A stretch of DNA of 64,000 bases from Parelaphostrongylus tenuis (taxonomy: Eukaryota; Nematoda; Chromadorea; Rhabditida; Metastrongylidae). The position numbers and the translations under genes were made by a program. The notes under the pieces were generated by a model. The model saw only the letters and a program-made list of their open reading frames with translations, had not been told where the DNA came from and searched no databases. Positions 12,601 to 22,645 of this stretch are shown here, piece after piece; the first letter of the stretch is position 1; the number at the start of each line of letters is the position of its first letter. The stretch lies in assembly GCA_019055375.1 (NCBI GenBank), contig JAHQIW010004366.1, positions 62,001-126,000 of the forward strand. Reading direction: 5' to 3'.

Positions 12601-14818
12601 GTATCGAATGCACCACAGCCAGTAGATACCTGGCTCACACTAGCCAAGAAACATAAACCAGCGTACGTGAAACTCGATCCTATTTTCCCTGCCACGCTGC
12701 AGAAACACAAAATTTCCAGAAAATAAGCATAGCGTTGGAATCGCGGAAAGTTACACTATCGAACGGTCACTCATGATTTGAAGAAAGTTCTATCCTGCAA
12801 AAAAAAAACGAGCCTGTGTGTGTAACACAAATGCTGGGTAATCATTTTTGAGCCACGCATGTCAGTGATCTATCAAAGAGGGCTGATAAAGCCCAATTCA
12901 CGTGTTTCGATCTTGCCACACAGGATTGGCAAAAGACGAGAAACGGTAACTGCCCCACTGACGAGATCGCAAGCAACACTCTATGTTCGGTGATTATTTC
13001 GTTGGAGATAGAGTGTAAAACGTTCGTCGTCGCTAACTCTTAGTGTGGGGACTGGAGCACCCACACAGGATTTACAAAAGACGAGAAAGGGTAACTGTGC
13101 GACTGACGAGATCGCAAGATCGAAACACGTGTATCGGGCTCTATAAGTCAGCCCTCACTGATAGGCCACTGAAATGCGTGGCTCAAAAATGATTACCAGG
13201 CATATTGAAATTTGAGCTGTGGTCTTCAGAAAACACTCGAAACGAAGGTTATGAAACACAAATGTTTTCTTTCTGCTACTCTTTCCGACAGCGTTATAAA
13301 AAACTTTTTCAGAAAACGGCCACGTAGCGAAGTAGCCACGGATCTAAGTTTTCGAAAGGTTACTAATACTCTTAGAAAAGTTCTTGGTCAGCGTAAAGGA
13401 TCGTTTCTTCAATTGCTTCCGGATAACAGAAAAGAACTGGAAATGTTCTCATATAGTCGTAATTTCACCCCGTCTCAAAGTCACTCACCTATTATTTTCT
13501 GTGATAGTGTAGCTCGACTCCGGTGGCATGAAGGCGAGTTTCGAGACGATTGACGAAGGGAACGGAGGGCAACAGAATAAGCAACACAAGTACCTGCAAA
13601 TTCTTTTCAACTTCCTCTTATACAGCTCGCTTTCACATTTTCGCTCGGAATCCAGCACTTCTATGTTCAAAAAGTCCCTTTGCATTCATCGCTTGATTGG
13701 AAACTTCGCCTTTTTCATGAACATCGAAGAATACTGGTCGGCTAGTTCTCTAAGCACCTCGCGGATGAGCAGACCAGAGTGTTCCGTGAGGCCTTTCTTG
13801 ATTGATTGCCGTAGAATGTTGAAAAAGATCAACCTCGCGCCGAGTATCACTAAGCACTCGACCACAGCCCCCACCTAACTACAAGATAGAGAAGGGTTCA
13901 ATCTCGTTTGAGCCCGAAAGTTTTGCATATCACTCAGCTTCCTTTGGGCATATGATTACAACTGAAAAGAGACTTGTACGAAACGTAAACCTTCAATATG
14001 GCGTTGACAAAAGAATTTTCCGGAGTTCTTCGTTTTTATATAAACCCAAAGATGCAGAGTGACGTGCAAAACTTTTGCGTCAGGAGTGACTCGAACCCAC
14101 ATCTCACTCTTTCCGGCAACGCGTGCTTCAACCCACTGCACTACCGACTCCAGTACTGCATGCCAAAGCAGCACTGTGCCAAGCAACTCAAACGATACTC
14201 GTGAAGCATCAACAATCGTTTTTACTCTCAGGACAACTCCGTCTTAGAACAAATCTATAGATATTGTACATCAAAATAACCGCAAGAAGCTGCCCTCAAC
14301 GATAGTAAAAAAAGGAAAACTTAAATGCATGAAAAATAGTCGAGAAGAACGAAAAAGCCCGGAAAATTCCTTGCCAACCGACTAGATAGATGTAACGGCA
14401 TAAGGAGAGCTACTAAGCTGAATTTTACGCGATATGCAAGCTTACTTAGCCAGGCAGATAAACAGTATCCACAAGTTTTCATCGGACACTGGCTGGAAAC
14501 GCTCTGACTTTATCCCCGATGATGTCGAGCGATCGCTGGCCTCTCACCTACTGAGACTCTCCTGCCTCAGCGAGGCAATATACCATCGAAATCTTCAAAT
14601 AACGAATGGCAGGTGGTTAATAGAGGCTTCACTAAATAATACTCGAAGCAAGCGAGCATAGATACTGCCACCTGACAGATATCGAATCGATTTTTGGGCT
14701 AAAAAAAATTTCATTTTGTCTGAAACATTCACCTCACAGATACTCGGCCGGCTGCCGGCGGTGACGAGGGTCCCATGGCAGTCGTCGATCCCTCCGAACC
14801 ACCACTCTGTCCTGACAT
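6581..14818 (-). CDS. aho-3: ABHD17-family serine hydrolase (AHO-3 type), complete nine-exon gene
   Basis: The gene encodes an alpha/beta hydrolase of the ABHD17 (FAM108) family, which removes palmitate from membrane proteins such as Ras and PSD-95 in mammals and acts in chemosensory neurons in C. elegans. Nine exons (14733-14818, 13489-13593, 12134-12214, 10193-10362, 10024-10110, 8539-8692, 8384-8465, 8250-8322, 6581-6672) join with consistent phase to 930 nt, or 309 residues plus TGA. This equals the usual family length of about 290-330. The cysteine cluster that is palmitoylated in the family is at residues 32, 33, 36 and 37. The oxyanion HGN is at 117-119, the nucleophile Ser189 in GQSIG, the acid Asp254 and the base His283. 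A TTTTCAAGCAG acceptor 17 bases before the ATG suggests trans-splicing. Exon 1 is the least certain part, because its 28 Gly/Ser-rich residues are not conserved. The symbol follows the worm homologue. Confidence 0.9.
6735..6818 (-). repeat. tRNA-like SINE head (family S2)
   Basis: On the - strand it reads GTAGCGTAGTGATTAGCGCG followed by GGGTTCAACTCCCGC. It sits in the last intron of the ABHD17 gene. Confidence 0.65.
7854..8122 (-). repeat. tRNA-derived SINE, family S1
   Basis: A nearly complete copy in the last intron of ABHD17. The - strand head contains GCAGTGGTTAGAGATGC and GTGGTTCGATCGCGC, clear A and B boxes. Confidence 0.75.
8250..8322 (-). CDS. aho-3: ABHD17 exon 8
   Basis: It encodes [14 protein letters not shown] and EPLWVS. 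The acceptor is CTTTCAG and the donor GTAAAG. Confidence 0.92.
8384..8465 (-). CDS. aho-3: ABHD17 exon 7 (catalytic aspartate)
   Basis: It encodes [10 protein letters not shown] and LVIHGTDDE; the second Asp of the pair is the expected catalytic acid. Confidence 0.93.
8539..8692 (-). CDS. aho-3: ABHD17 exon 6 (nucleophile elbow)
   Basis: It carries the nucleophile motif [15 protein letters not shown], then [14 protein letters not shown]. The donor is GTCGGT, non-consensus but in phase. Confidence 0.93.
8830..9130. other. Intron segment of ABHD17, unexplained
   Basis: No exon is seen. The block has higher GC than its surroundings and an unusual open - strand frame, but no motif I can name. 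Confidence 0.3.
9548..9815 (-). repeat. tRNA-derived SINE, family S1
   Basis: The copy begins CAATCCCTGAGGGAC-like (one change) and ends at a - strand head reading GCGCAGTGGTTAAAGG. It sits inside intron 5 of ABHD17. Confidence 0.72.
10024..10110 (-). CDS. aho-3: ABHD17 exon 5
   Basis: It encodes [17 protein letters not shown] and an ALKTKF helix. The acceptor is a perfect TTTTTTCAG. Confidence 0.93.
10193..10362 (-). CDS. aho-3: ABHD17 exon 4 (oxyanion strand)
   Basis: It encodes TRRRNKISC, then [15 protein letters not shown], the HGN oxyanion motif, and ends in YDYS. The acceptor is GATACAG and the donor GTTAGT. Confidence 0.93.
10450..10740 (+). repeat. Hammerhead-bearing repeat unit, family A
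   Basis: The unit shares blocks with the copies at 56.8-57.1 kb and 63.9 kb: GGTATGATT, then a CAGCCGCAAGC segment, then TCGGCGTCGATTCC, then CCGAG before the ribozyme. It lies antisense in intron 3 of ABHD17. Confidence 0.65.
10623..10669 (+). ncRNA. Hammerhead ribozyme motif, family A
   Basis: Stem I is GTGCTA (10623-10628) with TAGCAC (10664-10669). The core CTGAGGA (10629-10635) fits CUGANGA. Stem II is GTCC/GGAC around a GGAA loop, and GAAA follows at 10648-10651. Stem III is ACAGG/CCTGT with a two-base loop, and the cleavage site would be after C10663 (GTC). All invariant core bases are present. A stem III this short often needs dimer formation. Confidence 0.8.
10833..10877 (-). ncRNA. 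Hammerhead ribozyme motif, family B, sense in ABHD17 intron 3
   Basis: Read on the - strand, stem I is TGGCT/AGCCA, the core is CTGATGA, and stem II is GACGG/CCGCC with one A-C mismatch. GAAA is at 10849-10846. Stem III has two pairs (A-U, C-G) closed by GTAA, and the cleavage site is UA after A10838. It has the same orientation as the surrounding gene, so it would be transcribed in the ABHD17 pre-mRNA. Confidence 0.72.
11720..11803 (-). repeat. tRNA-like SINE head (family S2), left arm of an inverted pair
   Basis: The reverse strand reads a GGTTCAACTCCCG B-box-like block and a TGTACTGGTAGATCGCG A-box-like block. Confidence 0.65.
11925..12003 (+). repeat. tRNA-like SINE head (family S2), right arm of an inverted pair
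   Basis: TGGTGCAGCGGTAGCACGCG and GGGTTCGATTCTC, facing the copy at 11720-11803. Confidence 0.68.
12134..12214 (-). CDS. aho-3: ABHD17 exon 3 (linker)
   Basis: It encodes [11 protein letters not shown] and ends in VEMFVA, matching the family segment LHL-x-x-RADW and the F-x-T/A-R junction. The acceptor follows a run of T (CTATTCAAG). Exon ends are in phase with exons 2 and 4. Confidence 0.85.
12830..13245. mobile_element. Palindromic MITE, family M
   Basis: Inverted ends read GGTAATCATTTTTGAGCCAC and its reverse complement near 12838 and 13175. Both arms share CACGTG and GACGAGATCGC blocks. It lacks any coding frame of its own and lies in intron 2 of ABHD17. Related copies are at 22.07-22.64 kb. 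Confidence 0.7.
13205..13455 (-). repeat. Foldback family arm
   Basis: A single - strand arm of the dispersed foldback family (TTTCGAAAGGTTACTAATAC and GGATCTAAG). Confidence 0.45.
13489..13593 (-). CDS. aho-3: ABHD17 exon 2 (cysteine cluster)
   Basis: It encodes [12 protein letters not shown] and [11 protein letters not shown], the diagnostic N-terminus of ABHD17. The acceptor is TTTGCAG and the donor GTGAGT. Confidence 0.88.
14080..14162 (-). repeat. tRNA-like block
   Basis: On the - strand, GTAGTGCAGTGGGTTGAAGC is followed by GGGTTCGAGTCACTCC. The wording differs from S2, and no acceptor stem pairing is visible. Confidence 0.5.
14733..14818 (-). CDS. aho-3: ABHD17 exon 1 (start codon)
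   Basis: The ATG is followed by 28 codons rich in Gly, Ser and Pro, ending GTG AG before a GTGAATG donor. The dangling AG joins the first G of exon 2 to make Arg29. An in-frame alternative start exists upstream of exon 2 (ATG at 13683-13685, no intron needed), so this exon is likely but not proven. Confidence 0.6.
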
Positions 14819-14904
14819 CGTTAGTGGCGTCCAAACTGCTTGAAAATACTAAAAAAAATGTACTGAAAATTGCCTCAAAAGAAAGAAGAGCGGCACTCGA
14901 TCAT

Positions 14905-15490
14905 TACGAGGCAACAAATGAAAAGTCGATCTCATTTGCTGGAGAGGACCATCTCATAGGAGTGTTAGTAGTAGTTCGATAGCTTAAATCCCTGCCTAAA
15001 GCTGTACGTGGCTGGATTTGGAAAAAGTCCTTTTTTGACGTTGTTATAAAAAGAAAATTCCTCGCGTTTCAAATGCGCATTTTTCTCGCCGGACAGGGCT
15101 CTTTCGCTGACGCTTTACGACTTTTACATGCTCGAAAATCGATGATCATTGCGCCAGTTCACGCTCATCGGCACGTGAATTGACCAAAGATCACTTTGCT
15201 TGTGCATGTGAAATGAACTTTGATTCTTGTTGCATTGCAGAGAAATGGTTGTCTTTTTAGGATATAAGCACAGCGTTGGAATGAGCAGCGAATACGCTAT
15301 CGAATGATTACTATTAGTCCAAAGAAAGATCTCTGTTCGGGGAGGATTATACGCGTCTGGGACTCAGCTTTGTGTGGATTTTACAGCGTTGTAAAAAGAG
15401 TCTATTCGAAAAACCGACGACGTCGGGCTGTAGCCAGAAATCTAAGCTTTCGAATGATTATAGCAGTCCTGTGAAAAAGTTCCTGTCTAG
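14905..15490. mobile_element. Foldback element with long inverted arms
   Basis: The left arm has AGTTCGATAGCTTAAATC, CGCATTTTTCTCGCCGGAC and TCTTTCGC. The right arm carries the reverse complements in reverse order. The turn lies near 15160-15190, where TTCACG meets CGTGAA. No transposase is present, so it would be a non-autonomous element. Confidence 0.65.
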
Positions 15491-15839
15491 ACAATGAGAT
15501 CGGTTTTTCATTTGTCGCCTCATAATGGAGAAGAACGCAAGAACATTTCTAAAAGTCTTATAGAGTCGCTGCAAGCCCGACAACTGAGATACCAGAAGAG
15601 AATGAGGACGAAAAGACGAAGGAGACTAGGAAGAGGTACAAAAGGCGATTCGGTACACTTCGACTACCATTCTTTAGCGACACCGAAAGCGCCTGATGGT
15701 TGTGATTTGCGGAAGATCACAGGATATCATAGAGAGATCAGAAGCCTTTCAGTCCCGATCAAATCGAGAAACAAGGTCTATTGAATGGATCATCCGCCTC
15801 TCCTCTGTATTATATTGGAGAATACTGACATTATATACC

Positions 15840-16080
15840 CTGCCGGTTCTCTCTAATTATAAGGGGACAAATGAAAAAAGCGATTTCATTCGCTAGACAG
15901 GAACTTTTCAAAGAGTGATGGTAACCATTTGAAAACGGAGATTTCTGGCTACAGCCTCACTTCGTCCGTTCCCCAAGAAACTCCTTTATAACGCCGTAAA
16001 ATCCAAAATCAGACGCACATATTTCTCGCCGGACAGAGCTCTTTCTCCGGGCTATTCGATAGCGTAATCGTTTCTGATTC
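15840..16080 (+). repeat. Foldback family single arm
   Basis: It shares ATTTCTGGCTACAGCC, CGCACATATTTCTCGCCGGA and TTCGATAGCG with the element at 14905-15490. Confidence 0.6.
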
Positions 16081-16169
16081 CAACATGCTTATATCCAGTA
16101 AAGACCGTTTCTCTAAGATGCAGCAGGTAAGCAAGCCTGAAGACTCAGCTCTCAAACATCTTACTTATT

Positions 16170-16420
16170 TTATTTACTTAATTTACGCGAGCCAACATCA
16201 TAATTTTTTTCGAGGTTCCCAGTACTCTAGCATTCAATTCGTTTTTCGTCTTCTTCTTGAATGGCTCAAAATATTGGTTGAGCATATCTCGTTGCAATCT
16301 CGAAAATAGCCAGACCGTGGCGTTCTTGTTGACTGCCGGAGTGTTGGAGGGTGGAGGGTAGAGTTCGGCTCCACGCGTGCCGCAACGAGCATCACAACCA
16401 CTCGGCTACGGCGCCCCATT
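16170..16420 (-). repeat. tRNA-derived SINE, family S4
   Basis: The - strand head reads GGGGCGCCGTAGCCGAGTGG, a Ser/Leu-tRNA-like A box region, followed by a body that also occurs at 44.79-45.06 kb. Confidence 0.62.
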
Positions 16421-16939
16421 CTGACATCTCAGAAAAAACAATTCTTATTAGAACATCTAGTTTTATAAGACTCGTATTTGGCTCACAAAGAAGATATTGA
16501 TTGATATTATTGATCGAAACGGGATAAGACTGGAGGAGAAAATCGATTCTGAGAGTCGAATCGACGACGTAATTGTCAATTAGTCGACCTTGAATCTATT
16601 GGCTGACTTCCGAAAGAAGAAGAAAGCGTTAAAAATTTAGCCGAATCGCTGAATAATAGAAGAGATTGCTATTTATTGGTAATGCCGAGACTAAAGGATG
16701 GTCGGATTTTTGAAGTATTTTTAGTTAATCTAGTTTAAAATGTTGTAAAGATCTGATGAGATACGGCGCCTTAACGGGTAAGAATGAATAAAGTCGAATC
16801 AAAGCATTGAAAACCTTCAACTTCCTTTCATCTTTTGAGGTTACTAATCAATAATGTATTACTTATTGATCCGTTCAATAGCACGAAATCGATAAAGAAT
16901 AAATTTATAGATCAATCGACTCGGATCCGTCGGTCGGGC

Positions 16940-18110
16940 TTTTGAGACGGAATCGGACGTCGAAAGGGCTAGTCGAACTTTTAATTTGGATTCTATTATC
17001 TTCGGACTATTGGCCTAACTGGGAACTCCTATTGATTGGTCGGGCCGGGGTTGAAAAAGCGTCGGTTTTAAAGTCGAATCGGAGAAAAAAACGTCGCTCA
17101 ATCGACTCGAATCCATCGGCTCTCGGATCGGGAAGAGGACGACGAAGACGAGGACGTCGAAATGGCCAGCCGAACAGATTCCTATCCATATTCATATTAA
17201 CTTCATGCTATCGGCTTAACCGGGAATCATTACTAAATGGTAGGGCCGGGGTTGAAGAAAACTGGATTTTAGAAGTAGAATCGGAGACAAAAGCGTCGCT
17301 GAATCGACTCGAATTCATCGGCTTCCGGATCGGAAAAACGGAGACGGACGCTGAAACCGCTAGCCGGAAGATTTTTGATTCGGATGTTAATATCTTCATC
17401 CTATCGGCTTGACCGGGAATCATTACTGAATGGTAGGGCTGGGGTTGTAGAGAACTCGATTTTAGAAGTAGAATCGGAGACAAAAGCGTCGCTGAATCGA
17501 CTCGAATTCATCGGCTTCCGGATCGGAAAAACGGAGACGGACGCTGAAACCGCTAGCCGGAAGATTTTTGATTCGGATGTTAATATCTTCATCCTATCGG
17601 CTTGACCGGGAATCATTACTGAATGGTAGGGCTGGGGTTGTAGAGAACTCGATTTTAGAAGTAGAATCGGAGACAAAAGCGTCGCTGAATCGACTCGAAT
17701 TCATCGGCTTCCGGATCGGAAAAACGGAGACGGACGCTGAAACCGCTAGCCGGAAGATTTTTGATTCGGATGTTAATATCTTCATCCTATCGGCTTGACC
17801 GGGAATCATTACTGAATGGTAGGGCTGGGGTTGTAGAGAACTCGATTTTAGAAGTAGAATCGGAGACAAAAGCGTCGCTGAATCGACTCGAATTCATCGG
17901 CTTCCGGATCGGAAAAACGGAGACGGACGCTGAAACCGCTAGCCGGAAGATTTTCGATTCGGATGTTAATATCTCCTCCTGTCGGCTTGAGCAGGAATCT
18001 TTATTGAATAGTAAGGCCGGGGTTGAAGAAAAACTCGATTTTCAAAGAAGAATCGGAGACAAAATCGTCGCTGAATCGACTCGAATCCATCGGCTCGCGG
18101 ATCGGGAAGA
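16940..18110 (+). repeat. 193-bp tandem satellite, about six copies
   Basis: The start of the unit (TCGGCTTGACCGGGAATCAT) recurs at about 17209, 17402, 17595, 17788 and 17981, with a more diverged copy from about 17015. The three central units are almost identical and the outer ones drift. The period of 193 is not divisible by three, so the repeated short open frames shift phase at each copy and are not genes. Confidence 0.92.
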
Positions 18111-19300
18111 GGACGACGAAGACGAAGACGTCCAAACTGTCAGCCAAATAGATTTCTATTTTTATTTTCTCATTGACTTCGTCGAATCGGCTTCATCAAC
18201 AACGACGACATTAATAACATCTAATAGAATATCGCCCAGACATAAATCTGATTAGCAGCAAGCCGTGGAAATCTGTTCAGTATTCGACGATTTGTAGTTG
18301 GTTTACGCTCGAAAAAGCATTCCTCTTGAACGAAGTCTTTCGGATTTTTCAGCCGACACAGAGCCGAAAAAGCTGGAAGAGCTGAAGAAGCCAAAAGGGG
18401 AACCGTCTAAGCTCGAAAAGCATCTAGAGAAAGCTTATCGATCTTTGACGGCAAGGTCAAGTGGTACTTCTATCCGATCAGTAAGCTCTCATCTTGTCTC
18501 GATTCCTAATGAAACCACTATGTCAATAGCTATCTCTCCAAGTCTCTGGGCGAATTTCTAAGCGATTCGTTTTCGTTGACGTCGGCTCTCGGAAGAAGGC
18601 GAAGACGTCGGGAACTTTAGCCGGCTGATTGATTCATATGAACCTCGTAGTATCTGCTGATTCATAGAAAAGACCGTTATTGATTGATTCGGCCGAGGGA
18701 AATCGATATTCGAAGAAGATTTCCCAAAGAAGCTATCGGCTTTCCCTGAAAAAACTATGGCTGCTAAGCGCTTCTCTTATGAAACTGTTGATGCGACATG
18801 CGCTCGATGACGCGAAGTTGAGTCGATAATACACCAAGGAGAAGGAAATATTTGGCCATATCTGCTTTTTATTCACTGATTTTTCCTTACTGGGAAGAGG
18901 AAAATTCATGAGGAGTTTTTCTTAGGAAGCATCTAGAAAAGTGGATTTTCTGTGTTTTTGAGAAGGAGATAGGCAGCCAATGACCTCAAAATTATCGAAG
19001 GCAACTGTTTCCTTTTTAGAAAAAACTTGTGTAACTTGAAAAATATTCATGAGGTAGATCAAAATCCAGAAACCACCCGGATGGTAGGTCAAACGAAACG
19101 ACGGCTCTATAAAAAAGAGCGGCGGCCATGAATCATATGGAACGAGAACTCGGGCGGACAGAATGAGGGGGTGGGCGAGGAGCCGACGGAGGTCAGCCCG
19201 TAACTCGTCCGCCAGTCCGCCCGCCCGCCCGCCCCAATCTCATCAAGTCGACGACAAGGACGACGACGACGTCCAACAAGTCCTCCAACCGTCAACTCGA
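18110..19300. other. Flank of the satellite
   Basis: Degenerate fragments of the 193-bp unit continue to about 18740 (TTGATTGATTCGGCCG). An open frame of 87 codons at 18298-18561 is lysine- and serine-rich but has no recognised match or splice context. Confidence 0.4.
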
Positions 19301-19804
19301 TGATCTGCGGTGCCGCCTGTTAACTTCTAATAACTCCTATTTATATTGCTGAGGTGTGAAAGACCTCTATGTGTGCTGCAATAGAGCTATTACTGACGCA
19401 GCTTATCTGATCTAATCCGCAGTCGGCACTTGAGTGTCACTCGTCTTTATGTAGAGAACTAATGAGGGGTAGTGCGACGTCTATGGAGGCCACCGGATAA
19501 TCTCTCCGTCCACCCATACGTTTGTCGACGGTGGACAATGTTTGCACTCGTAGCAACCTCATTAGGTCGATGACGGCGATGTCTAACAAATCTCTCAGCC
19601 ATCAAATCGGTGACCTACCGAGTCGTCTGTTAAGTTTCAATAAACCTTATTTACCTTGCTGAGCTGTGAATGACCGATAACTGAAACAGATCTTATGCTA
19701 ACGCAACTTACTCTGATCCGCTCCATAATCAGCACTGAATGTCACTCATCTTCGTGTCGAGAACTAAAGAGGGGTTGGGAGACACCTATGAAGGTCACCA
19801 CCAT

Positions 19805-19990
19805 ATAACCCTTTGGAGACCGGCGTTAATTGGCAGGCGGCGTCGCGTCGTCGCTTGCGTGGACACTCGCAGCGCGCGGCACATGCGTGTCTGTGAAGGG
19901 TTGTCATGCTGTCTGCGTCTGCGTTCCCACGAGCGCCTTCGTTCCCACGATACGAGACGCCCGCCGTTACAGTAGCTGATAGACCATGAG
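19805..19990 (+). repeat. Dispersed repeat family S3
   Basis: GGCAGGCGGCGTCGCGTCGT is followed by a CGAGACGCCCGCC...CAGTAGCTGA block. Copies with the same order lie at 43.76-43.95 and 45.68-45.87 kb, and partial ones at 20.44 and 38.72 kb. Confidence 0.65.
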
Positions 19991-20439
19991 AAAATTGAGA
20001 GTGAGAAAAAAGGCGGATGAGAGTACGCCCTGGGTATAGACATCCAGTTCCTAGGAAGCCAGAGGGTTTAATTCGAAGAAGATGACAAGCTTGTGCGAAA
20101 ACAATTGCAGAGCAAGGCTTGTTTAACAGAAATGATTTCGTGGATTGCAATACAGTGCCACTACATCGACTACCCTTGAAAATTTCCCGATCAATCTTAG
20201 AGAGGAACATTATTCATTGCTGCAGTCTTTGTTATTTCACGTGCTCTACTTACTCCTAGTCCATTGTGCTTTCGAGATGATTTCCTGTACCACACCCAGT
20301 TCTCAGCTCTACGAACAACTTCGATGAAACTCTGTAGAAGCTTTTTCTAATAAAATTTGATCATTACATCTTGACAATGCTTCCTCGGAATCTCGGTTCG
20401 TCTCGCATCCATCATACGGTGTGGTGTCCCACGTCATGT

Positions 20440-20560
20440 CCCGGCTTTCTCTCGAGACGCGACGCCGCCATCACAGTAGCTGGATGAGGCTTGATGTCGC
20501 ACGGTGAGAACAAAATGCTTCTCATGGTCCTTAAAAGGACAACTTGTCCGTCCATACGAT
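20440..20560 (+). repeat. Dispersed repeat family S3, partial
   Basis: CGAGACGCGACGCCGCCATC is followed by a TGAGGCTTGATGTCGC block and a CCTTAAAAGG end. Confidence 0.55.
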
Positions 20561-21714
20561 GGGGACTGGTAAAGTTTCATACTCGCAACCTCAATAGATC
20601 AACGACGAGAACGTCTAACGGATCCCAGCCATCAAATTGGTGGCTTTCCATGTCCAATATCAACTCTTAGTAACACCTATCGATATTGCTGAGGTTTGAA
20701 TGACCTCTACAAATGAGTGCAACACATATACTACTAACGGATCTTACTTTAGTCTAATTCTCACAATAGTCTCTTATATGTCACTCGTGTTGATGTAGAG
20801 AACTGATGAGAGGACAGAGAAGCGTCTACAGAGGCCATCACACAAGTCAGCCGTCCGTCTGTCCATCCGCTTAGGGCGGACAAAGTCTCGCACTCGTAGC
20901 ACCTCACTAGGTCGATGACGACGTCTAGCGAATCCCAGCTATCGAATCAGTGTCTTTCCGTGCCGTCTGTCAACTTCTAATAACGCATATTTATATTGCT
21001 GGGGTGAAAGGGCCTCTATGTGTTGCAATAAATTTGATACTGGCGCGGCTTACTCTGATCTAATCCGTAATAGGCACTTCAATGTTGTTCGTCTTCATGT
21101 AGAGTTGTAATGGCACCGGCTCGTTTCTTATATATCCGATAATTAGACATCCATTTAATCTTTCACTAGTTAAAAAAAATTTAGGTGTTCTCTGGAGTTC
21201 CATGATAATCGTACAGTAAGTCGCCGATCCATTTGTATTAGAATAGGTTTACCGTTCTCTAACTGGTTATCTTCCAGGTAGCTATCGTTGAAAATGAATT
21301 ACTCTTAACAAAGATTATAAATAGAAAGACACTGAGTTTCCTCATCTCATATCACTTTGTACAAGAGTATATCCACCTATCTACGTACAACGTACAACTC
21401 CCGCGCGCATACACTGGGAAACGCGAGACGATGAACAATTCTGTCAATTAATTTCTTTGGTGGCTTAACTAATACAACAAGCTTTATTTGACGATTTATT
21501 CGACTAAAGCTTCGGCATCTCCGCCTTCCTCAGATCCGTTGATATGAGTCGATTGTTCACAGTTGTTCGCCCTTGTTGGAATCTTCGTTTTCGCTGTCAT
21601 TCGAGTCGAATCTTCATCGTTGGAACAAAAAAATATGGCGATTAGCTACAGTATTCATTTGTAAATGCAAACGTGGGAAACAGTGAGGAAGATGCCAATC
21701 CAAGCGCAAGTGTT

Positions 21715-21948
21715 CGAGAGCTTCGACACTGATCAATCCCTGAGCGATGCGCCATACAATCGTCTTCAATTTGTAGCTCCGCTTTAGGTGATAATGCACA
21801 TCTGGCTTTTTCAATGACTCGCGGTCACCTAGCGATGTACCAACCCCGAAGGAATGAAAGGCTTGGTGAGCCTTGAGCGCTGTATAGAACATCAACCATT
21901 GATTGATCATGTGTGTCACAGAGCACCTCTAATCACTGCTCCTAAGGA
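21715..21948 (-). repeat. tRNA-derived SINE, family S1
   Basis: GATCAATCCCTGAGCGATGC starts the copy and a weak tRNA-like head (CACTGCTCC) ends it. Confidence 0.65.
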
Positions 21949-22064
21949 ACATCTGTTTGAAGTATTTGGGTAAGGCAGAATCACTGAAACGTTAACCACC
22001 GAATTTCAACGGAAAATTACAACCCGCGGAGTTTTTGTTCAGAAAATGACGATTCGTGAATAAC

Positions 22065-22360
22065 TTTATTTTCAAGTGCTTTCTCAAGACCACAGCTCAA
22101 ATCTTAATATGCCAGATAATCATTTTTGAGCCACCCATGTCATGTGGTCTGTTGAATGGGCTGACTTATAGAGCCCGATACACGTGTTTTGACCTTGACG
22201 GTCTCGTCAGTCGGGCATTTACCCTTCGTCTTTAGCCAATCCTCTCGAGGCGCTCATTACCCTATATTAAGAGCTCTGCTAAGATGCGTGGCTCAAAAAT
22301 GATTATCTGGCATATTGAAATTTGAGCTGTGATTTCAAGAAAACACTCGTGAAGAAAGGT
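22065..22360. mobile_element. Palindromic MITE, family M
   Basis: Inverted ends of about 70 bases each face each other. Each contains CATATTGAAATTTGAGCTGT or its complement next to CATTTTTGAGCCAC. Confidence 0.75.
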
Positions 22361-22389
22361 ATGATATACTGAACCAGCCAAGAGCAATC

Positions 22390-22645
22390 GAGTGACCAAC
22401 ACTCTGTGTTCGGTGATAATTTCATCGGACATAAGGTGTAAAATGTGCGTCGCCGCCGACTCTTAGTATAGGGGACTGAGCGCCTCGAGAAAATTGGGTG
22501 AAGACGAAAGGTAACTGCCCGACTGACGAGACTGTCAAGGCTGAAAACACGTGTATCGGGCTCTATAAGTCAGCCTATTTGATAGATAATTGACATGTGT
22601 GGCTCAAAAATGATTATCTGGCATATTGGAAGTTCGTAAATAGTT
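22390..22645. mobile_element. Family M MITE, right half
   Basis: It shares CACTCTGTGTTCGGTGAT and the GTATCGGGCTCTATAAGTCA block with the copy at 12.83-13.2 kb and ends at the same GTGGCTCAAAAATGATT terminus. Confidence 0.65.

Larger units (their letters stand above)
19320..21110 (+). repeat. Second tandem family, units of about 305 bp
   Basis: The block TTCTAATAAC...TATTGCTGAGG recurs at about 19323, 19634, 20668 and 20971, with spacings near 311 and 303. Each unit contains a CACTCGT...AGAGAACT segment. A different repeat interrupts the array at about 19.8-20.56 kb. Confidence 0.75.

Noticed and set aside
13686..13874. 62-codon - strand frame just upstream of ABHD17 exon 2
   Set aside because: It looks protein-like ([20 protein letters not shown]) but ends in a TGA before exon 2 and has no place in the gene model. 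It could be a remnant, but nothing supports a function.
17375..17798. Repeated 76- and 91-codon frames on both strands
   Set aside because: They are produced by the 193-bp repeat and change frame with each unit.
18298..18561. 87-codon lysine-rich frame
   Set aside because: There is no splice context or homology, and it lies in the degenerate flank of the satellite.
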